64,000 nt of DNA from Anaerolineae bacterium (GCA_013178295.1 JABLWW010000002.1:310001-374000); one strand, 5' to 3'; numbered from the stretch's first letter, positions 8,524-16,920 are shown. Notes: generated by a model not told the origin, from the sequence alone. Program-made: numbers and translations.

Positions 8524-9074
8524 AGCTTGGGCAAAACGATGGATTGCTGGCTTTGGTATTTGCCTTTTTTGTCGGCGTAGGATATCTCACATTCCTCGTC
8601 TGCCTCGAAGAATAACACCTGGGCAATGCCTTCGTTGGCGTAGATCTTGGCAGGCAGGGGTGTGGTATTCGATATTTCCAACGTTACAAAGCCTTCCCAC
8701 TCTGGCTCAAAAGGGGTAACGTTGACGATAATACCGCAGCGGGCGTAGGTGCTTTTTCCCAAACAGACTGTCAGTACGTTGCGTGGGATGCGGAAGTATT
8801 CCACTGTCCGTGCCAGCGCAAATGAGTTGGGGGGGATGATGCAAACATCTGCATGGAGATCAATCATTGACTTTGGGGAGAAATCTTTGGGGTCAACGAT
8901 GGCAGAATATACATTGGTAAAAATCTTGAATTCATTGGCAACGCGAATGTCATATCCATAGGACGAGACACCATAGGAAATAACGTTTTGTCGTACTTGG
9001 TGATCGGCAAAAGGCTCAATCATTTTATGCTCAAGAGCCATTTTACGTATCCAGTGGTCGGGTTTCAATCCCAT
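8520..9074 (-). CDS. dcd: dCTP deaminase
   Basis: A 184-residue protein matching dCTP deaminase over its whole length, the usual size. Landmarks are [12 protein letters not shown], the PKD segment, [44 protein letters not shown] (containing the catalytic Glu) and the trimer-contact tail with GKYQSQQ. The enzyme deaminates dCTP to dUTP, or directly to dUMP in bifunctional versions; I cannot separate the two here. It supplies dTTP synthesis in the cytosol. A GAGGAGAAAAACA ribosome-binding region precedes the ATG. It is the last gene of a run ftcD, CapA-like, dcd with gaps of 15 and 30 bases. Confidence 0.92.
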   Translation of the reverse strand: MGLKPDHWIRKMALEHKMIEPFADHQVRQNVISYGVSSYGYDIRVANEFKIFTNVYSAIVDPKDFSPKSMIDLHADVCIIPPNSFALARTVEYFRIPRNVLTVCLGKSTYARCGIIVNVTPFEPEWEGFVTLEISNTTPLPAKIYANEGIAQVLFFEADEECEISYADKKGKYQSQQSIVLPKL

Positions 9075-9104
9075 TGTTTTTCTCCTCAGTTGGGTATGTT
9101 TATT

Positions 9105-10778
9105 TCACCATCCGCTGGCTTTAAACACAGTGGTTAGGAGTTGCTGTCGTTCTTCTTCAGTCATCGGGCGCGGACGGGCAAAATCAATAAAATACATGGT
9201 CAATAGTTCTGTGCTGATGTGGCGGTTGTTGTAGAAAATGTGGCGGTCAACGAATGCCTGGCGTTGAGGTTCCCCTTCCTTGACCTGGTCGAAAAAGAGA
9301 TTGCCCAGCCCGTAGTGCAAGAGGGCGCCGTTAAAGAACTCGAGCGCGTGGGGCTGATGCGCCTGGCTACCACTGACAATGACTGCACCGGCTTCGGCTA
9401 CGTTGCGAAAATCGTTTTGTAGGATCGGGTGTGCCTGATAGGAGTAATATTCCAGATGCTGGAAGGTAACGATGGGAAGGTACCCTTCTTTTCTCAACTT
9501 ACCAATTTGCTCATTGAGGTAAGCAAAATCACAGTGCACTGCTCCGGGGGATGTATCGTTAGCGCCTGAGTAACCTTTTTCCTTTGCATTGCATCCGATA
9601 AAGGCTATTTTATTGCCATTGTGTTCAATTAACAGCGGTTTTCGACCATCCTCGAGGTTAATTCCCCCGCCGTAATATTTCCAACCCTCTTTTTTATACA
9701 GGTCAATGGTGTAGAGCATCGCGTCTGCGCCCCAATCCTGAAAATGGTCGCCGCTCAGCTCAACCACATCGGTGCCAATGTCTTCGAGCAGTTCAATATA
9801 TTGTGGGCGACTGCAAAAGACGAGATCACGCTGATCAGAAAATGGGAGCGGACATTTGGGGGAAAATGGAATTTCATTGCTGATGTGCAATATATCAGCA
9901 TTGATCAGCCAATCGCGAATATCTGTTGCTGGATATGTCATACCGCGGGTTTCCATGTAGTGTGCAGTGCCGCGCACAAGGGCAGTGACGCCGGTCAGTA
10001 CCACGCTGGTTATTTTCTGCGGGTCATAATTTGAAGTGTTCGGTAGTAATTTTCCCTTGTCTGTGGTATCGAGAAAAGTCTGCGCTGATGGATTTTTAAC
10101 TTCAATGGACACAGGCATGGTTAAGGCATAGTCTTTGGGAGAAAAGTTCTTGTCGAGTGGTGAGATTCCGTCTATCCGAATCACTTTCCACTTGGGGGCA
10201 AGACTCTCAAATGGAACAATTGCCCATGTTGAGGCGTTCTGCCAGGTAGTTTCCAGGAGATCTTTGGACGGTGTGATGGTTACATTTGCTTTGGAAGGTC
10301 TGCCCCAGTATTGGGATAGGGCTTCATAAGTGTCCTTAGAAACCAGCAGACGGTGATTGTAAAACGTGCCTGATGGGCTACCTCGCCAGATTGCCAGCAG
10401 ATCCTGGGTGGTGATGGTATCTGTGAGTGTGGGAAACGGAGCAGCCAGAGCGAACACCCAGTAGTATATGGGGTCGCTTTTGCTAATGGCAATGTGCACA
10501 TCGGCTGAGTCGTTTTCCTGTGCAAGTACAAAGTTATCCGGTAGCGTGATGGATTCTGTGAGTTCTTTGGGCAAATATGCGGCGACCCATAGATGAAACG
10601 GCGGGGACGTGGGTGTTTTTGAGGGGGAAGGTGAAACACTCGGGGTGACTGTTTTGGTTTTGGTGGCTGTGATGGCAACCGGGCTCGTGGTGGCGGATGG
10701 TGCGCCAGTGCATCCCAGTACCAGAGACAAAGCAATAAGGGCAAGAGTGAAGCCAATTAGATGGTTCTTGGATGTCAT
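9105..10778 (-). CDS. CapA-like lipoprotein (PGA_cap metallophosphoesterase-type domain)
   Basis: A 557-residue exported lipoprotein. The N-terminus is a signal sequence ending in the lipobox LVLGC (Cys about 23), followed by a Thr/Ser/Pro-rich linker. Residues about 60-260 resemble a solute-binding-protein-like module with weak similarity only. The C-terminal half (about 270-530) has the CapA pattern: VELSGDHFQDWG, GINLEDGRKPLLIE, IAFIGCNAK, TFQHLEYYSYQAHP, VSGSQAHQPHALEFF and LLHYGLGNLFFDQ. CapA-type domains occur in poly-gamma-glutamate export and in other envelope polymers. No capB/C-like partner is in the window, so polymer synthesis cannot be claimed. It lies between ftcD and dcd in a - strand run, probably co-transcribed by proximity rather than shared function. 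Confidence 0.82.
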   Translation of the reverse strand: MTSKNHLIGFTLALIALSLVLGCTGAPSATTSPVAITATKTKTVTPSVSPSPSKTPTSPPFHLWVAAYLPKELTESITLPDNFVLAQENDSADVHIAISKSDPIYYWVFALAAPFPTLTDTITTQDLLAIWRGSPSGTFYNHRLLVSKDTYEALSQYWGRPSKANVTITPSKDLLETTWQNASTWAIVPFESLAPKWKVIRIDGISPLDKNFSPKDYALTMPVSIEVKNPSAQTFLDTTDKGKLLPNTSNYDPQKITSVVLTGVTALVRGTAHYMETRGMTYPATDIRDWLINADILHISNEIPFSPKCPLPFSDQRDLVFCSRPQYIELLEDIGTDVVELSGDHFQDWGADAMLYTIDLYKKEGWKYYGGGINLEDGRKPLLIEHNGNKIAFIGCNAKEKGYSGANDTSPGAVHCDFAYLNEQIGKLRKEGYLPIVTFQHLEYYSYQAHPILQNDFRNVAEAGAVIVSGSQAHQPHALEFFNGALLHYGLGNLFFDQVKEGEPQRQAFVDRHIFYNNRHISTELLTMYFIDFARPRPMTEEERQQLLTTVFKASGW

Positions 10779-10793
10779 ATTGCTGGTATCTGC

Positions 10794-12248
10794 CTAGTAG
10801 AGAGAGATATTGCCGCGTTCTAAGAGGGCGGACTGGACATCGTTTCTGAATCCTTCAATTTGCTGCTGAGAATCTTGTATCTTTTGGCGGATTTCTTGTG
10901 CCTGCTGCTGGTCAGTTGTCTGATTGAGCAGACGTTGCAGACTGGTAATTATGCTTGAAAAAGCGGCCGAAGCCAGAGATGTGGCACAGGCGATGTCCGC
11001 AAGAATTGGCTCGTACCCAAATTCGGCGTTTGTTTGGATAGTTTTGAAAAGCGCGAGGAGATCATTGATCATTTTTATGAAATGAGTGATAGAAAGCTGG
11101 GGAGGCGGATGGTGGGCGGTCTGGAAAAAGCAAGTATGTAATTCTTCTGCCTTTTTAAGGGCTGCCTCTAACCATTGTTCGTTACCATTGGGCGCCTTAT
11201 CCAAAGAGATACGCGCTGCTCTGGCAGACAGAGCGCACGCAGTAGCTGCTGTCAGAGCGGCTGCAGTGTCGCTGCCAGAAGGCGGGTAACCGCTGGCTAT
11301 TTGTTCGAGTAGATTTTGTTCGGCAGGTGGGGTTTCGGAGGAGATGGTGGCAATGATTTCGTGAAGGTGATGCTCGAAGATTTGTTGCGGGTGAATCTCT
11401 TCAAGCTGCAAATACCATGCTGCGGCATCGGCAAGCGCTTGTTGAGGGATCAGCCCTACCAGCTCGCTGTGGTGGATAGAAGTGCCATAGCGCTCAGCTT
11501 CACGGCGGATGGTCTCTACAACTCGCGCCAAGGGCGTTAGGCGGTAGTTGGTAAAATTCATCGAGACCTGGGCGCGCCCTTCTACCATGAAGCCTTTTGA
11601 TTTGAGGTAACGCCATCCCCCAGAGGAATGACGGATAGCTTTGGCGATTTTATGGGCAACGCGGATATCGTCCGTGTTGAGGAACACATTGAAAGCGACC
11701 AGAAACTGGCGGGCTCCAATGACTGTGGCACCCGCCGGGCCAAGTTTGCTTGGACCGAAGTCAGGTTTTCTGTCGGGGTCAATGCCAATTTCTTCTTTGA
11801 GACGCTCGTACTGCCCACGGCGGATATTTTCCAGGTCTTTGCGTTCTTGCCGTGTGGCAGCATCTTCATAGAGATATACGGGGATGCCGAGCTCTGTTCC
11901 AACCCGTTCACCGAGAATTCTGGCAAGCTCTACACATTCCTGCATCGAGATATTGCGGATTGGGATAAGAGGTACGACATCTGTAGCGCCGATGCGGGGG
12001 TGCTCTCCGCGGTGCAGGTTCAGATCAATGAGCTTGCTGGCTGTGGAGATTGCCTGGAAAGCAGCTTCGATGACGGCATTTGGATTGCCAACAAAGGTGA
12101 TAACGGTACGATTGTGGTCGATATCGGAGTGACGGTCAAGGATATAGACACCGGGGATGTCTCGTATGCTCTTTAGAATATCTTCGATGACTTCTGGGCG
12201 GCGGGCTTCTGAGAAATTCGGCACACACTCAACGATGCGAGATAGCAT
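10794..12248 (-). CDS. ftcD: Bifunctional glutamate formimidoyltransferase / formiminotetrahydrofolate cyclodeaminase
   Basis: About 484 residues with both domains fused. The N-terminal part (1-300) has IVECVPNFSEAR, DRHSDIDHNRTVITFVG, HRGEHPRIGATDVVPLIPI (with the catalytic His), YLYEDAA and KPDFGPSKLGPAGATVIGAR, all typical of the formimidoyltransferase. The last 180 residues are helical, with GYPPSGSDTAAALTAATACALS matching the nucleotide-binding turn of the cyclodeaminase. The protein moves the formimino group of formiminoglutamate, from histidine breakdown, to tetrahydrofolate and then releases ammonia. No other hut genes are present here. ATG 12248 is preferred to an upstream start at 12278 because it has AAGGGA in good position and starts at the conserved MLSRIVEC. 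Confidence 0.9.
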   Translation of the reverse strand: MLSRIVECVPNFSEARRPEVIEDILKSIRDIPGVYILDRHSDIDHNRTVITFVGNPNAVIEAAFQAISTASKLIDLNLHRGEHPRIGATDVVPLIPIRNISMQECVELARILGERVGTELGIPVYLYEDAATRQERKDLENIRRGQYERLKEEIGIDPDRKPDFGPSKLGPAGATVIGARQFLVAFNVFLNTDDIRVAHKIAKAIRHSSGGWRYLKSKGFMVEGRAQVSMNFTNYRLTPLARVVETIRREAERYGTSIHHSELVGLIPQQALADAAAWYLQLEEIHPQQIFEHHLHEIIATISSETPPAEQNLLEQIASGYPPSGSDTAAALTAATACALSARAARISLDKAPNGNEQWLEAALKKAEELHTCFFQTAHHPPPQLSITHFIKMINDLLALFKTIQTNAEFGYEPILADIACATSLASAAFSSIITSLQRLLNQTTDQQQAQEIRQKIQDSQQQIEGFRNDVQSALLERGNISLY

Positions 12249-12333
12249 AAACGTCCCTTGAAGAAGTAATGATGGCAATTATAATCCTGTTATACGATAA
12301 TGTATAATGATTTATATCATTGGCGGTTTTTTT
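12249..12333. promoter_or_regulatory. Divergent promoter region between ftcD and the SRAP gene
   Basis: This 85-base gap between divergent genes is very AT-rich. It carries TATAAT at 12280-12285 and 12303-12308 on the + strand, and TATAAT on the - strand at 12283-12278. No convincing -35 boxes accompany them, so which are used is uncertain. Confidence 0.4.
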
Positions 12334-12999
12334 ATGTGCGGGCGTTATACGCTGGCGCGCCAAGCGTCTGAACTACAAAAGACATTTCTGCTGGAGGAGT
12401 TTCCTGCGGATTGGGCACCGCGTTATAACATTGCGCCTGGTCAGATGGTGCCGGTAGTTACCAATGAAGCGCCGTGCCGCGCTCAGATGTTTCGCTGGGG
12501 TTTAATTCCTTTTTGGGCAAAGGATATGGAGATTGGCTGGCGGTTGATCAACGCCAGAAGCGAAACCATAGGCGAGAAACCAGCTTATCGGGCTGCGTTT
12601 CAGAAACGCCGATGTTTGATACTGGCGGATGGTTTTTTTGAGTGGCAGCATCCGGTAGATAAAAAGGGGAAGGGCGTTCCGTATTACTTTCGCTTGACAA
12701 ATGAATTGCCCTTTGCTTTTGCCGGTTTATGGGAGATTTGGCAGTCGTCTCAGGGGGAAATTTTCTCCTGTACCATCATAACCACTGAAGCGAATGATCA
12801 GGTTCGTTATGTGCATGAACGTATGCCGGTTATTTTGCTGCCGGAAAGCTACCAGCTATGGCTTGATCCGTTGCCACCCGCCCAGCACATGCAACTCTTA
12901 AGACCCTTGCGCTCTGATCTGATGATGTCGTATCCTGTAACGCAATTGGTCAATCGAGCAGACCAGGATATTCCCCAGTGTATTGAACCATTACAGTAA
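12334..12999 (+). CDS. SRAP-domain protein (YedK/HMCES family, abasic-site DNA-protein crosslinker)
   Basis: About 221 residues starting MCGRYTL; the start at 12334 is fixed by the requirement for Cys2, which becomes the N-terminal nucleophile after Met removal. An upstream in-frame ATG at 12307 would bury it. Other family landmarks are PRYNIAPGQMVPVV, FRWGLIPFWA, INARSETIGEKPAYR, RRCLILADGFFEWQ (active-site Glu), FAGLWEIW, TIITTEAN and HERMPVILLPE (conserved His). The family forms a thiazolidine bond with abasic sites in single-stranded DNA and shields them. The gene is monocistronic, followed by a separately transcribed tRNA. Confidence 0.92.
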   Translation: MCGRYTLARQASELQKTFLLEEFPADWAPRYNIAPGQMVPVVTNEAPCRAQMFRWGLIPFWAKDMEIGWRLINARSETIGEKPAYRAAFQKRRCLILADGFFEWQHPVDKKGKGVPYYFRLTNELPFAFAGLWEIWQSSQGEIFSCTIITTEANDQVRYVHERMPVILLPESYQLWLDPLPPAQHMQLLRPLRSDLMMSYPVTQLVNRADQDIPQCIEPLQ

Positions 13000-13020
13000 A
13001 AAAGCAGTTTTCAAAATAGC

Positions 13021-13050
13021 TTGACCCGTTTTGTATGAGCATGGTAAAAT
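13021..13050 (+). promoter_or_regulatory. Promoter of tRNA-Glu
   Basis: TTGACC (13021-13026) and TAAAAT (13045-13050) are separated by 18 bases. The predicted start is at about 13057, four bases before the mature tRNA 5' end. Confidence 0.7.
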
Positions 13051-13060
13051 ACAACCCGTT

Positions 13061-13132
13061 GCCCCCATGGTCTAGTGGTTAGGACACAGCCCTTTCAAGG
13101 CTATAACAGGAGTTCGAATCTCCTTGGGGGCA
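13061..13132 (+). tRNA. tRNA-Glu (anticodon TTC)
   Basis: A 72-base cloverleaf. The acceptor stem GCCCCCA pairs with TGGGGGC and the discriminator base is A. The D loop contains AGTGGTTAGGA, the anticodon loop is CTTTCAA with anticodon TTC, and the T arm is GTTCGAATC. CCA is not encoded. It is flanked by its own promoter and terminator. Confidence 0.95.
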
Positions 13133-13137
13133 CAATG

Positions 13138-13160
13138 ACCGCCAAGAGGCGGTTTTTTTT
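13138..13160 (+). terminator. Rho-independent terminator after tRNA-Glu
   Basis: Six-base stem ACCGCC / GGCGGT with an AAGA loop followed by a run of eight T residues (13153-13160). The T run overlaps the stop codon of the convergent TPR gene. Confidence 0.85.
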
Positions 13161-13767
13161 AATTCTTGGATTTCATTTTTTCCAGGGCTTTCTCGGCGCG
13201 GCGAGCATAGAGCGAGGCTGGAAGAAGATCAATTACCTGGTTGTACTCTGCAATGGCTTTACTTTCCATTTTGAGACAACGATATGCTGAAGCCAGATTG
13301 TAATGCGCGGCTGCCTCATGTTTTAGGCCCAGAAAGCTTTGGTTTTCGTTTTGAAGCACCTTATTCAGAATATCAATGGCTTGCTGTGGGTTTCCCTGGT
13401 TGAGATATGCGGCAGCCTGATTAACCTGGATGATTGCCAAATTGGTGCGATCTGGAAAGAGGTGGTTGGCAAAGCGGTAAAGCGCATGCGCATTTTCGTG
13501 CTGATTTCGTTTAGCCAGTGAATTTGCGACATCAACAAGCAAACGGATACGCATTGTGGACAGATACAGAATGATGAGGAAAAAGATGGGCTGAATTGGA
13601 TACAACGAAAAGAAATCCAATCCTGTAGCAACCAGCGTAATGATTATGGATTCAACTGCAAAGTGTGTGGAGAGTCCCTCGCGCCGCAACAGAGAGAGAC
13701 CGCCGAAAATGAGTGTGTAAAGAATTCCAAGTAACAGAAGGATAAAAGATGAGTTCATATATTGCAT
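13159..13767 (-). CDS. Membrane-anchored TPR-repeat protein
   Basis: About 202 residues. Two or three hydrophobic segments occupy roughly residues 4-25, 40-55 and 58-75, followed by a soluble C-terminal part with tetratricopeptide-type helices: NQHENAHALYRFANHLFP, NQAAAYLNQGNPQQAIDILNKVL, and AAHYNLASAYRCLKMESKAIAEYNQVIDLLP. TPR domains are protein-interaction scaffolds; here one would face the cytosol or the outside depending on topology. The specific role is unknown. A second possible start is the Met at 13758 (MNSSF). The gene stands alone between tRNA-Glu and cstA. Confidence 0.7.
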   Translation of the reverse strand: MQYMNSSFILLLLGILYTLIFGGLSLLRREGLSTHFAVESIIITLVATGLDFFSLYPIQPIFFLIILYLSTMRIRLLVDVANSLAKRNQHENAHALYRFANHLFPDRTNLAIIQVNQAAAYLNQGNPQQAIDILNKVLQNENQSFLGLKHEAAAHYNLASAYRCLKMESKAIAEYNQVIDLLPASLYARRAEKALEKMKSKN

Positions 13768-13837
13768 CCATTCGGAAGTCTAAATACTTCTATGATTAGG
13801 TATGACAAAAATATTGACATAATCTTACATTTATCGC

Positions 13838-13866
13838 TTGTTATAACTGGCCACCCTAATTATAAT
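13838..13866 (+). promoter_or_regulatory. Promoter of cstA with about 200-base leader
   Basis: TTGTTA (13838-13843) and TATAAT (13861-13866) are separated by 17 bases. The implied transcript begins near 13873 and has a leader of about 200 bases before the cstA ATG at 14071. Apart from this promoter and a tiny leader frame (next entry), the gap 13768-14070 shows nothing else I can name. Confidence 0.65.
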
Positions 13867-13982
13867 GGGAATCTGGAGTCTGAAAGATTTACTACTGGTT
13901 GAAGGGGGAGTGGTAGAAAAACGGAATGGTTGTGTTGGAGATTGCGTAATGGTTATGGGGACAGTGTAAAAGCTGTAAGTGG

Positions 13983-14030
13983 AAGGAGGTGATCCTATTG
14001 GGGAAGGGTGAATTTGTGCTATCTAAATAA
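13983..14030 (+). promoter_or_regulatory. Perfect extended Shine-Dalgarno with 10-codon leader reading frame upstream of cstA
   Basis: AAGGAGGTGATCC at 13983-13995 is fully complementary to the 3' end of bacterial 16S rRNA. Seven bases after AGGAGGT is a TTG (13998) that opens a 10-codon frame, MGKGEFVLSK, ending in TAA at 14028-14030, 40 bases before the cstA start. It could be a translated leader peptide, a ribosome standby site, or coincidence. Confidence 0.35.
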
Positions 14031-14070
14031 ATTAAGTTGGTCGGTTTAATCGCGTTGTTAGGAGGATCAT

Positions 14071-15846
14071 ATGAATTCAATACTGATTTTGCTAATAGGC
14101 ATCGTGGCAATCATTGTAGGATACTTTGTTTATGCTAAATCCATCAATGTGAATGTTCTTCAACCGGATGATAAGAAAGCAACGCCGGCAAAGATGTATA
14201 TGGACGGGGTTGATTTTACCCCAGCAAACCGCAATGTCCTTTTTGGTTATCAATTTAAATCAATTGCCGCGTTGGGGCCTATTTTGGGTCCAATTGTGGC
14301 GGTTCAATGGGGATGGTTACCTGCTTTGTTATGGATTGTTTTGGGAACTTTCTTCATTGGATGGGTGCAGGATTATAGTAGCATTATGCTGGGGGTGCGC
14401 GAGGAAGGTCAAAGCTTTGGGGCGCTCAGCTACCGTCTGATCTCTCCACGCTCGCGTTCAATATTGATCACATTTATCTACTTTTACCTGTTGCTTATCA
14501 TGGGCGCCTTTGGGGTGCAGGTAGGATTTAGCCTTCTTACTAACCCTGCGGTTCCGCTGGGAGTGATTGTGGTAATTCTGGTGGGTATTCTAGCTGGGCA
14601 AATGACGTACAAGTGGAAAGTGGATATCATTCTGACCAGTGTTATCACAGTCGTTCTGGCGTTTGTTGCAATCTGGCTTGGGACACAGCCTTTTGCCAAA
14701 ACCTTTTTCTCCAATCTATTTGCTTACACCAAAGATGCTGACGGCAAGCTGGTCAGCCCGACGCTGTTTTTGGCGGTAACGCAAGCCAAGTTCATAGGCA
14801 GTTTGCTGGTAGTGATTATCTGCTACTTTGGGGCTGTCCTGCCTATCTGGCGGTGGGCACAGCCAATCAATTACGTGGCATTTTGGATTGTATCTCTGGG
14901 GATCCTGGGCGGCGTGGTTGGTCTGCTGATCGCGCGCCCTGGCATGGGAGATTTTCCAGCCTATACAAAGTTCACCATTGGGATAGGTCCGCTGTGGCCA
15001 ATGTTGTTTGTTACCATTGCCTGTGGCGCCATTTCTGGCTGGCATAGTCTGGTGTCCTCTTCGGGTACTGCCCGTCAGATTGAGAAAGAAAGCGATGCCC
15101 TGTTTGTTGGCGGCGGTGCGATGTTTTTTGAGATGATTTTTGCCATTGTGGCTTTTCTGACAGCAACGGCAGCGTTTGGCAGTTTTCAGGGGTACCAGGA
15201 TGCTGGCGGGGGAGCAGCGGCAGCAGCGGTATTCTCGAAGGGGCTTTCGGCTTTCATGAATCAATGGGGGCTTGACCGGATGCTTGGGGAAGGGTTTGGT
15301 ACAGCGTACGGCTCTGTATTTTTGACACTGATGGCATTGACGATCATGTATCTGGTGGTGCGTTTTATGCGCGTAGCCAGTGCGGAAGCCCTTGGTGATT
15401 CAATTCCGCTGTTCCGTAATGTGCATGTTGGTTCAGTGGTCGCGTTGCTGCTCACGCTGGTTCTGATCTGGCTGGTTCCCTTCTTGCAAATTTGGGCGGT
15501 GTTTGGTGCGGCAAACCAGCTTATGGCTTCTCTGGCATTGTTGTTGGTAACCGTGTGGTTAAAATCTAAGGGGAAGAAGTATCAATGGACTTTCTGGCCC
15601 TTTGTATTTATGTTTGTCACAACCATCGGTGCATTGCTGTATAAAGCGTACGAGGCTTTCTTCATCAACCTGCCCAAGACAGCAGACCCGGTTGCTAATA
15701 AGATTGCCAGCGTTGGGCAATTTACACTGGCACAAGTCATTATTGGCGGCGTGTCATTAGTATTGGTCGTCGCTGCTTTGCTGCTTGCCTGGGATGCTTT
15801 GAAGGTGTTGCAGGGTTCAAAGGCTCCAGCGAAAGCAGAGGCGTAG
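14071..15846 (+). CDS. cstA: Carbon-starvation protein CstA-family transporter
   Basis: A 591-residue polytopic membrane protein with more than a dozen hydrophobic segments. CstA-family landmarks include the early YFVYAKSI, DGVDFTPANRNVLFGYQFKSIAALGPILGP, WVQDYSSIMLGVREEGQSFGAL, SGWHSLVSSSGTARQIEKESDA (the longest conserved block) and FGAANQLMASLALL near the C-terminus. CstA proteins import peptides and, in Escherichia coli, pyruvate during carbon limitation. The C-terminus lacks any fused regulatory domain. AGGAGGATC precedes the ATG at close spacing. It is preceded by a clear promoter and a long leader and followed by a strong hairpin. The substrate here is inferred only from the family. 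Confidence 0.92.
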   Translation: MNSILILLIGIVAIIVGYFVYAKSINVNVLQPDDKKATPAKMYMDGVDFTPANRNVLFGYQFKSIAALGPILGPIVAVQWGWLPALLWIVLGTFFIGWVQDYSSIMLGVREEGQSFGALSYRLISPRSRSILITFIYFYLLLIMGAFGVQVGFSLLTNPAVPLGVIVVILVGILAGQMTYKWKVDIILTSVITVVLAFVAIWLGTQPFAKTFFSNLFAYTKDADGKLVSPTLFLAVTQAKFIGSLLVVIICYFGAVLPIWRWAQPINYVAFWIVSLGILGGVVGLLIARPGMGDFPAYTKFTIGIGPLWPMLFVTIACGAISGWHSLVSSSGTARQIEKESDALFVGGGAMFFEMIFAIVAFLTATAAFGSFQGYQDAGGGAAAAAVFSKGLSAFMNQWGLDRMLGEGFGTAYGSVFLTLMALTIMYLVVRFMRVASAEALGDSIPLFRNVHVGSVVALLLTLVLIWLVPFLQIWAVFGAANQLMASLALLLVTVWLKSKGKKYQWTFWPFVFMFVTTIGALLYKAYEAFFINLPKTADPVANKIASVGQFTLAQVIIGGVSLVLVVAALLLAWDALKVLQGSKAPAKAEA

Positions 15847-15859
15847 CTGGCATGTATTT

Positions 15860-15910
15860 ATGTATGCGACGCGCTGTCTTGCTGTGCGCGTCGCATACAT
15901 TTAGCTATTT
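15860..15910 (+). terminator. 15-bp perfect inverted repeat after cstA, probable terminator
   Basis: ATGTATGCGACGCGC (15860-15874) pairs perfectly with GCGCGTCGCATACAT (15886-15900) around an 11-base loop, followed by TTAGCTATTTTT. It ends cstA transcription or forms an operator/attenuator just 15 bases before the next gene. The imperfect T run leaves room for read-through. Confidence 0.7.
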
Positions 15911-15915
15911 TTCCA

Positions 15916-16302
15916 GTGAAAAGAGTTCTTGTTGATGTAATTACCCCCATACCCAAAAACTGGGGACTTTGTGAAAGCTGTCAGATGATTCTTTCACAAC
16001 TTGAACGTCTTGATCGGTCTCAAGATTATGCTTTTGAAGAGTTTCCCCCAGATTGGATGGAGGAATATCGTTCGCTGCTGAAAATAGTTTATGAGTTGGC
16101 TGAGCAGTTTGGCGATTCAATTCTGTTCCGTTTTTACGACCCGCGCTCTTTTCAAGGTGTTCTCCGTTCGTTACGATATGGTGTTCGCCGTTATCCTACC
16201 TTTGTTGTCAATGGCAGTGATAAAATTGTCGGCGTAGAAAATAGTTCTTTGCTAAGAGAGAAGGTGGTTAACAGCTTGTCTGATAAAAGGTATATTGAAT
16301 GA
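15916..16302 (+). CDS. Thioredoxin-like protein with CxxC motif, first gene of the ArsA cassette
   Basis: A 128-residue soluble protein not matching a named family. It has a CESC motif (Cys19, Cys22) near the N-terminus after a strand (RVLVDVITPIP), helical middle parts, and a thioredoxin-like end RYPTFVVNGSDKIVGV containing the cis-Pro and a final beta pair. This looks like a thioredoxin fold, possibly a redox or metal-binding partner. The start is a GTG at 15916 with no Shine-Dalgarno; a weak TTGCTG-N17-TAGCTA promoter (15879-15907) would make it leaderless. It overlaps the next gene by four bases (ATGA), so it is translationally coupled to the small hydrophobic protein and, through it, to the two ArsA-type ATPases. 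Confidence 0.65.
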   Translation: MKRVLVDVITPIPKNWGLCESCQMILSQLERLDRSQDYAFEEFPPDWMEEYRSLLKIVYELAEQFGDSILFRFYDPRSFQGVLRSLRYGVRRYPTFVVNGSDKIVGVENSSLLREKVVNSLSDKRYIE

Positions 16303-16595
16303 TTAATCATGTTGACAAGCTGAGGCGATATCTGAGAAGGTTGGTTAAAGCGGCTCTGGAGATGTTGTATGGTGCGACTGTGTATGAAATGGTTCGCGAT
16401 CTGCATAAGGAGCGCGCTCAGCTTGAACACATGTTTATTTTGGTTGTGTTTGGAGATATTCTTGGAATACCCGTTTTGCCGCCGTACTACACGCTTAGGC
16501 TATTACCTTATGTAGCACCGTGCATTGGTGGCTGGAAACGTACCCTTTTGCGCGAAAGAGATATAACAGATTTGTGCGATCAGGAAATTACATAA
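16299..16595 (+). CDS. Small conserved hydrophobic protein A of the ArsA cassette
   Basis: A 98-residue protein, paralogous to the next one. Residues about 43-90 read LEHMFILVVFGDILGIPVLPPYY..., then LRLLPYVAPCIGGWKR and LLRERDITDL. The same pattern, with some 60% identity by eye over this block, occurs in the following gene. The block has one hydrophobic helix, a Gly-Ile-Pro turn and a basic end; it could be a membrane anchor or amphipathic segment. The N-terminal 40 residues are basic and unrelated to those of the paralogue except for a MLYGATVYEM / ILYGMAGHDM echo. No known family is recognised. It is coupled by ATGA overlap to the CxxC protein. Confidence 0.6.
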   Translation: MINHVDKLRRYLRRLVKAALEMLYGATVYEMVRDLHKERAQLEHMFILVVFGDILGIPVLPPYYTLRLLPYVAPCIGGWKRTLLRERDITDLCDQEIT

Positions 16596-16634
16596 GCTTT
16601 AAACACTTTTCATTATGATAAGGAGTTTCATATT

Positions 16635-16904
16635 ATGGCAGACGAAGAAAAAAAACCTGGTTTTTTTGCAAACTTTAAGAGCATTCTTTATGGCATGGCG
16701 GGGCATGATATGGCGCGCTATGCCCTTAAGACGCGTGGGAGTATGGAGCATCTGTTTATCCTGATCACCATGGGTGATTTGTTGGGTATCCCCATCCTGC
16801 CGCCTTATTATAGCTTGCGTCTGTTGCCTTACGTGGTTCCGCAGATCAGCACCTGGAAACGGCGCATGCTACGTGAAAAAGATCTCACTGATGCTTTGGC
16901 ATGA
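16635..16904 (+). CDS. Small conserved hydrophobic protein B of the ArsA cassette
   Basis: An 89-residue paralogue of the previous protein. The shared block is MEHLFILITMGDLLGIPILPPYY..., then LRLLPYVVPQISTWKRRMLREKDLTD. The start is ATG 16635 with AAGGAG eleven to fifteen bases upstream. Its stop lies 16 bases before the first ArsA-type ATPase. The pair of near-identical blocks next to two ArsA-type ATPases invites the idea that each ATPase handles or is recruited by one of these proteins. That is inference; the sequence itself shows only duplication, hydrophobicity and operon context. Confidence 0.68.
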   Translation: MADEEKKPGFFANFKSILYGMAGHDMARYALKTRGSMEHLFILITMGDLLGIPILPPYYSLRLLPYVVPQISTWKRRMLREKDLTDALA

Positions 16905-16920
16905 CCCCAGGAGGAATACG

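Noticed and set aside
11628-12176. 182-codon + strand open frame opposite ftcD
   Set aside because: Antisense to a strongly conserved enzyme, with no ribosome-binding site or domain.
16774-16920. Upstream extension of the first ArsA-type ATPase
   Set aside because: The extension overlaps the small hydrophobic gene in another frame, is Cys-rich and not conserved with the paralogue; ATG 16921 has the Shine-Dalgarno.
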